From Turnera subulata (Eukaryota > Streptophyta > Magnoliopsida > Malpighiales > Passifloraceae), in contig JAKUCV010003092.1 of NCBI GenBank assembly GCA_028386065.3, positions 173,721 to 237,720 of the forward strand: a DNA stretch of 64,000 nt, written 5' to 3'. A model generated the notes under the pieces. It was not told the origin of the DNA. It saw nothing but the letters and a program-made list of their open reading frames with translations, and searched no databases. Position numbers and translations under genes: made by a program. Positions 57,849-64,000 of this stretch are shown here, piece after piece (the first letter of the stretch is position 1; each line of letters starts with the position of its first letter).

Positions 57849-58298
57849 TGAGATTTTTTCAGTTGTTGTTTATGAAGGATACATGTAATGCATTAAGTGA
57901 ATAATTTCTTACTATTTTTTAAAAAACTGCTAATATGGAAAATGAAGAAAAAAGCAATAAAAAATTATAAACTAGTGGGTCCGACAAAACATGTGTCACT
58001 AACTGATTAGTTTACCCGCTATAACAGCTAATTCAGACAACGTCGTCAGCTTTTATCAAGTTAGAGGACAAAATTTTTGAAATTAAAAGAGTAAGGACAT
58101 AGACATTAAAATCAACAAAATGAAGGGATAATTTATGTCATTAAACCGATCTTATAACTATAATATCCAAATGCAAATCCAGTAAGCAAATATTCGCTCT
58201 TCATGCCTTAAATTTCAGTTCTTTCAACGATCCTTTCTTTTTTCTTATTTGATCAGAATTCGATCCATCACGAGAAACAGCTACTGTTAGATTAACAG

Positions 58299-61200
58299 AT
58301 GACTGGTGCTGGTGTAGAAACATGCGATCAAGTTGCAGGATCGGCTCCCCACGATCCGTTCGATTCGAAATCGTGCGGCGCCGACGCAGTATCGCCGGCG
58401 GCGTCGTCCTCCTCGTCGACGGTGTTGTCCCAGTACTCGACTTGTGGAGAATCGGAGTTCGAGCGCTATTGTAGCGCGAACTCGGCTATGGGCACGCCTA
58501 GTCTCTGTAGCACCTCAATGGGTCGTTTTAATGATTTCAACTTAGAATCCGACTTTGGTTCGAGCTTGGAAAATTTTAGCTTGGATGGGAGGATTGATCG
58601 AAAGTTTTCGAATTCGGGTGTTGATTGGATAAAGGGGAGGAATGAGGGAGGAAGTAGTAGTGGGATTGGTGATGATGGATTGGTTGAGAGGAGGAGGAGG
58701 AGGGAGAGTGTTGAAGTGGGGAGTGATGAAGAGAATGATGATTCAGGTTCGGGTTTTGGGTTTGATGGAAGAGAGGATTTTGAAGCCGAGAGTGATGATG
58801 GGTCGATGTATGGGTGTGGTTCTGGGGATGAGAGTGGGAAGAAACTGTATGTTCATAGGGATGTGAAGTCTGGTGGTGAGGCTGCAAAAGTTGAGAATGG
58901 AAATCCTTTGTTTATCAATTCATCAGTGGCTTTTGGGTCGGATGATTGGGATGACTTTGAGCTGGAAACTGGGGGAAGTGTTGCAGCTCCTTTGGCATTG
59001 GATGGATTTGAGCAGCAGAGAGGACATGATTTTGAATCTGAAAGGGACGTTTTTTGTTCTGCTTCTGTGACTGCCACTAGGATGTCCAGTGTTGGTCACA
59101 CGGAGATAGGTAAAGATGCGATCAAGGAACCTGCCGGTGTTAGACCAGGTGAGATTGATGAATTGGAGGACAGTTTCAATTCTTGTTCGTTGTTGGTCCC
59201 TACTGGTTTTGAAGTTGCTGAATTGGAAAGGGAGGAAGAAGTTAAAGATATTCCTGTAGCCAGTTGTGAGATTCATAGCGTACACGAATTGACCAAGTAC
59301 GATGAAAGCAATTCATTGAAGGCCCTAAAAGACATTGTAAACCCTTCTGCCACGGGAAATCATGTCCAGGGCATTGACGAAACAACAGAGAACTGGAAAG
59401 GTTCTGTTGTCGATGAGCATGATCCAGTGGAAGGGAAGACTTCTGTGGATCTAGGATTGAACAGCATACACTGTGGCACGGACGGGATGGAGTCAAGCGT
59501 TAAATCTGACAAAATCATTGGCATCGTTGACAACAAAGCTTTTGAAAATCAAAACATGACGGTGTTAGATATGGAAAAAGATCCCCCTGCGGACACCGCT
59601 ATTCAAAAGTTTGCATCTCCAGCTGATTATTCCGTGAATATAAAACCAAATTCAACTCAAACCATGTCAGAAAATAATAGCGCCAAGACATCGCCAAAAG
59701 CTTCTTCGGTTGATTATTTTGAGGATCATCCTGCCGTGATTAAGGTCAGCATCGCATAATAGCTCCGTTGTTATTTTCTTCCTTATTTCTTTACATACTC
59801 GGTCTCAGAATTGTTGTTGGCTTTATGAGTAACAATTACAATACTGTCTCATATCTGCTTATCATAAATCTGTTACCGTTATTACGTGATAATCATACCT
59901 AGAAAATAGCCATTGATTGATGAAAATGAGGAAGCCAGAAATGGTTTGGTGTTCAAATGTAGCTTATGATTATCAAAGACCAAAATAGTCGACAAGTTTT
60001 GCTGTTTATTTTTGTACCAATAATCATTATTATATCTGCTTTATTTGTACTTTGAAGTGTGGCTGTTGTTAACTTTTCTTTCTTTTAGTATGTCGAACTT
60101 TCTACTGGCTTTAACATTGGAACTCTGGTGGAAATTTACCTCACCATCAGGATCAAACTTGTTAAACTTTCAGAATTTATTAATTTATCCCTCCTTTTCA
60201 TTTAATAGAACTCTGATGACCTATCAAAAATAAAACTTGCAGAATTTGAGACCCTTTAACCCACAGGGCATATATTTGTGTTCTGGCTCTTTAAGTTCCA
60301 TGTTTTGCATTTTATTCTTTATCACTCTGTCTCTTCATGGCAGGCAGAGAATTTTGAGCTCATTGAAATGTATGCTGAGATAGTCGATGAGATGGAAGAA
60401 ATTTTACTTGATTCGGGTGAGTCTAGAGGTGCTAGACTCTCTCAGGTTAACCGCATGCTTCCATCACAGCTTTCTTTGCCTTCAAGAGATGGTGGCTCAA
60501 CTGCTTCAACTTCTGGAACTGATGATAGTTACCCACTGATGACACAGCAACTTAAGATTGATGGGGTTGAGGTTGTTGGTGCAAAACAGAAGAAAGGAGA
60601 TGTCTCTCTTAGCGAAAGACTAGTGGGAGTGAAGGAATACACTGTGTATATATTGAGGGTATGGAGTGGAAAGGAATGGTGGGATGTTGAACGCAGATAT
60701 CGTGATTTCTTTACTCTTTACCGTCGGCTAAAATCATTATCTGCTGATCAAGGCTGGGCTCTTCCTCCTCCCTGGAATTCTGTAGAAAAGGAATCTAGAA
60801 AGCTATTTGGAAATGTATCTCCAAATGTTGTTTCTGAGAGAAGTATTCTTATTCAGGAGTGTTTATCTTCAATTATTCATTCTGGAAAATTTTCCAGTCT
60901 CCCCAGTGCACTGATTTGGTTTTTGTCTCCTCAAGATTCATTTCTTGGTTCGCCTCCATCAAAAACACAAGCTCCCTGGTCTACAGTTTCCGGCAGAGGG
61001 CAAGATACAGAAACAATTCCTGTTTTAGGGAAGACTATATCGCTTGTTGTTGAAATTCGGCCATATAAATCCACCAAGCAGATGTTGGAAGCACAAAATA
61101 ATACCTGTGCTGGATGTCATAAACATTTCAATGATGGGATGACACTGATGAGAGACTTTGTACAAACACTTGGTTGGGGAAAGCCACGGCTTTGTGAGTA

Positions 61201-63416
61201 CACTGGTCAGTTATTTTGTTCCTCCTGCCATACAAATGATACTGCAGTTTTACCAGCTAGAGTTCTGCATCAATGGGACTTTACTCAATATCCAGTATCG
61301 CAATTGGCTAAGTCATACCTGGATTCCATATATGAACAGGTAATTGAATTATGTCCTTATCTGCTCATCATTTAGCTTCTCCAAGTTACTCACTGCATTT
61401 ATATTTGGAAATCAAGTGAAAAACCGTAAAGGGATAGACAGATAAAGGTATATGACTGATGTGAAAAACAATGTTAAAGGTGGATTACCTATCCCCATTC
61501 GCTGTTTTGAATAATTTTAATGGTGCAACAGCAACTACTTTCTGAAGTCCAACTCTTTAGCTGTTTACTGAACGATTAGTATATGATAAGATATTCAGCA
61601 TCCCATCTCATCAAGGACAATTCGTTGGACATATGCATTTTAGAGATGAGACTCCAGTTTGATCCCCCGTTTTTGTTATGTATTACATTGATAAACAACT
61701 TGACATATTTTATGTTTGTAATAAATTTCAATTGCAGTTCCTAGGTCTTATTGTAAGTCTTGAGAAATGTCTTTGATGAATTTTTCTGTTGCAGCCAATG
61801 CTTTGTGTGAGTGCAGTTAATCCTCTCCTATTCTCTAAAGTCCCAGCCCTGCAGCACGTGATGAGTGTCAGAAAAAGAATTGGAACCATGCTTCCATATG
61901 TTCACTGTCCATTCCGCCGGACCATCAATAAAGGGCTTGGATGTCGGAGATATCTTCTTGAAAGCAATGATTTCTTCGCACTTAGAGACCTTATAGATCT
62001 CTCAAAAGGGGCTTTTGCAGGTTAACATCTAAACTGCATGCTAACTGCTTGTTCGTTATTTTGGCATGAAGATATGGAACTCATGCCGTCCTTTCTGCAT
62101 TGATTTACCTTCACTCAATTAATGCAATGGGGGTCATGCGAGCTGAGATATCCCTAATTGGAGGATCTGCTTGTGGATTATGCTTATCCACTGCTTGTTC
62201 ATATGGTTGCTATCATCTTTGGTTGGTGTTAGATTGTGCTGATTTGTAGTCTGGCCATTGGTGCCTTCTTACGAAAACATTTCCATTAACCCCAACTGTA
62301 AAGGACCGACTGGGAGCATCAACTTTGCTTGACTAGATTTAACCTCACTGCAGACAAGACAAGAGTCTGTTGCATAAGATTTCTGAGTGAGAATAAGCTT
62401 CAAACAATTGTTTGTTATGTCTAAATTGTGATTCTGTACCCGTAAATCTTTCCCGTATGGGTCTTCAATACTGACCTTGTCTCTGCAGCGCTTAGTTTGC
62501 CTTGTTTTATGCTGATTTATCGTATTCTACATTTTCCACTTGCAGATGAAGTGGCCTAGAACTTGCATGTGGTTATCTAAGTTGTGTATGTTGATAACCC
62601 TGTCTTTAATTCTTAGCAAGTTGCTTTTTTTATTGCAGCACTTCCTGTGATGGTGGAGACTGTATCAAGCAAAATCTTGGAGCATATAACAGAGCAGTGC
62701 CTTGTGTGCTGTGATGTGGGAATCCCTTGCAATGCCCGACAAGCTTGTAGTGATCCATCTTCTCTAATTTTCCCATTTCAGGTGGACATTCTTACAGTAC
62801 GCATTCTTCCATATTGAATATTGAAAATTATTAATCAATCATGGCACCACAAAATAAAAATGGAGAATAGGATGTAATGACGAGAAACATAATTATTTGG
62901 CAGGAACAAGAAAAGTAGCCAGCTATACGAATATTGTGGTTTGACATAGTTTCTTATAGAAAAGTGACATTGTTATTCCTTGCTGCATTGGTTGAATGAT
63001 GAAATCTGGAGAGTTTCTTCTGCAAAGAAGTTGAAGTTTGTCATGCATCTTTTGCAATTTAAGTTGATTGTTGCAATTGTATTGGTATCTGATGTCTTAT
63101 TTGTAAACCTACCAAGCAGGAAGGTGAGATCAAAAGGTGTACATCCTGTGGATCAGTTTTCCATAAGCTATGCTTTACAAAGCTTACAAATTGCTCTTGC
63201 GGAGCACACATAGGAGGGAACGAGAACAAGGGGTCCAGTGACAAGTTAAACCGTTCAGCCAGTAGTGGGATTTTAGTAAGGAGATCCACCTCTGGCTTGT
63301 CCGCCAGTTTGCTCACAGGACTCTTTTCAAAATCAAACCCAGAGAACGTTGATGATCATAAGGGCCGCGACACAGTAATTTTAATGGGTTCTCTGCCAAG
63401 TACTTCCCTTTCATAA
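58299..63416 (+). CDS. PX domain and Rubicon-homology zinc-finger protein
   Basis: Exons 58299-59744, 60344-61339, 61795-62020, 62639-62781 and 63120-63416 join in frame to give 1035 residues. Residues 1-482 are a disordered Ser/Asp/Glu-rich region from one large exon. A PX domain spans about 575-680; its RRYRDF motif (599-604) forms the phosphoinositide pocket, so binding to endosomal PI3P is likely. The C-terminal third is a DUF4206/Rubicon-homology domain with many zinc-binding Cys/His: CAGCHKHFNDG (from 737), CEYTGQLFCSSCH, CLVCCDVGIPC, CTSCGSVFHKLCF, CSCG. In animals this domain (Rubicon, PLEKHM1) binds Rab7 and controls endosome-to-lysosome and autophagy traffic; a similar role here is inferred. 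Length is near that of plant homologues. A possible poly(A) signal is at 63810-63815. Confidence 0.92.
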
Positions 63417-64000
63417 GGTCGACTGTAAATTTCTGATCCACCGTCTGTACATTTTCTTGATCCAGAAAGAGTGCTCATATGTTGTACCTGTGGGTCTCTG
63501 CTCAATAAGAAGATGATGAGAGCGTATTTGCTATTGTGTGAAACACTTTGAGGTTGAGTGATGATTTTTTTTCTTTTTCCATTATCTGTCAATGATACAT
63601 TCAGTGTCTTTATTTTCATTCTTTTCACCACCATTTATGTTCTCCAGTTTAAATTGGAACATAAGTGGAGTTAGCAGGTAAATAGTCCTCTTTCCATGCT
63701 GAAAGGAAAGTAGCACATTTCTGTACAGCTTGTCTAAGAAAGAGCAACAGATTCTGTTGTATTATTGCTTTGAAAATTACTGCCTATTTAATACAAAAGA
63801 TTTCCAAAAAATAAAGATAACCGAGTTGGCAACTTTATGTTGGTTTACTACCTGCTAGGCAATTCTTCTTTGTACTATGGCAGATGAGATTGGCCCTATC
63901 AACGACATAAACGAAGTCTTAAGCCTAGAAATAACATCAAGGAATAGAAAACTGCAAAAAGCAGTTGGTGTTCATCACACAAAAGCACTTCATTTTCCTG
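63417..64000 (+). other. 3' region of the PX gene
   Basis: Probable 3' untranslated sequence up to an AATAAA at 63810-63815. No gene is recognised in the remaining 180 bases. Confidence 0.5.

Larger units (their letters stand above)
56761..58148. mobile_element. Pack-MULE (TIR family M1), 1388 bp
   Basis: Exact 9-bp target duplication ATCTTATAA (56752-56760 and 58149-58157). The inverted ends are long, about 150-190 bp with gaps (GGTTAAATGATATAAAT… against the reverse of …TTATGTCATTAAACCG), and share the TTTCAATGTTTATGTCC core with the 5595-6287 element. There is no transposase. The interior carries a fragment of a host threonine synthase gene (57426-57530) plus neighbouring sequence of unknown origin, and later received a SINE. 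This is the structure of a Pack-MULE. Confidence 0.87.

Overview
This is a stretch of nuclear DNA from a flowering plant, most likely a woody or otherwise repeat-rich eudicot. The evidence is small exons with GT-AG introns, AT-rich introns, plant-specific gene families (class I KNOX, chloroplast-type anthranilate phosphoribosyltransferase, CC-type plant glutaredoxin, WAK-type galacturonan-binding protein, FBA-type F-box) and plant LTR, MULE, hAT and SINE elements. I cannot name the species.

Layout. 1-2807 (minus): 5' three exons of a KNAT2/6-like KNOX gene, cut by the window edge. 2808-9423: intergenic, with a perfect hairpin and a 693-bp MULE with 9-bp target duplication. 9424-17556: an intact-looking but gag/pol-less Ty3-type LTR element (element E1, TSD CTTCG), inserted into one copy of an older duplicated segment. 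20760-21877: DPH7-type WD40 protein (diphthamide synthesis). 23864-25845: a second MULE-like TIR element. 27145-33080: a 13-exon gene for a 1085-residue multi-pass membrane protein with an Ig-like ectodomain. 33358-39505: a degenerate Ty1/copia-type LTR element (element E2, TSD TTCCT). 40045-40863: glutaredoxin GRXC1. 41572-44519 (minus): 10-exon anthranilate phosphoribosyltransferase. 45071-45745: G-rich hAT MITE. 46781-48212 (minus): kinase-less WAK/GUB wall protein. 49219-51253: Tim17-family TIMMDC1-like protein, carrying a processed copy of the mitochondrial ATP synthase epsilon gene in intron 1. 52999-54322: F-box gene with a one-base frameshift. 55054-55652: 300-bp tandem duplication. 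56386-58148: two SINEs and a Pack-MULE with a threonine synthase fragment. 58299-63416: PX plus Rubicon-homology zinc-finger protein.

The host genes are unrelated housekeeping or regulatory genes and do not form a cluster. The most striking signal lies in the transposons. Two LTR elements of different superfamilies (E1 Ty3-like, E2 copia-like) both carry, on the strand opposite to the element, the same 228-codon reading frame. It is about 71% identical in protein by my hand count, identical in length, and largely silent in its nucleotide differences where I compared. Its C-terminal half resembles the start of a LINE endonuclease domain. E1 has a second antisense frame (basic, nuclear-like) behind a TATA box. 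E2 also holds an array of more than 20 very short hairpins whose stems differ but whose loops share a C(T/A)GAA-like core. All intron boundaries given were read by hand from GT/AG sites and frame continuity.
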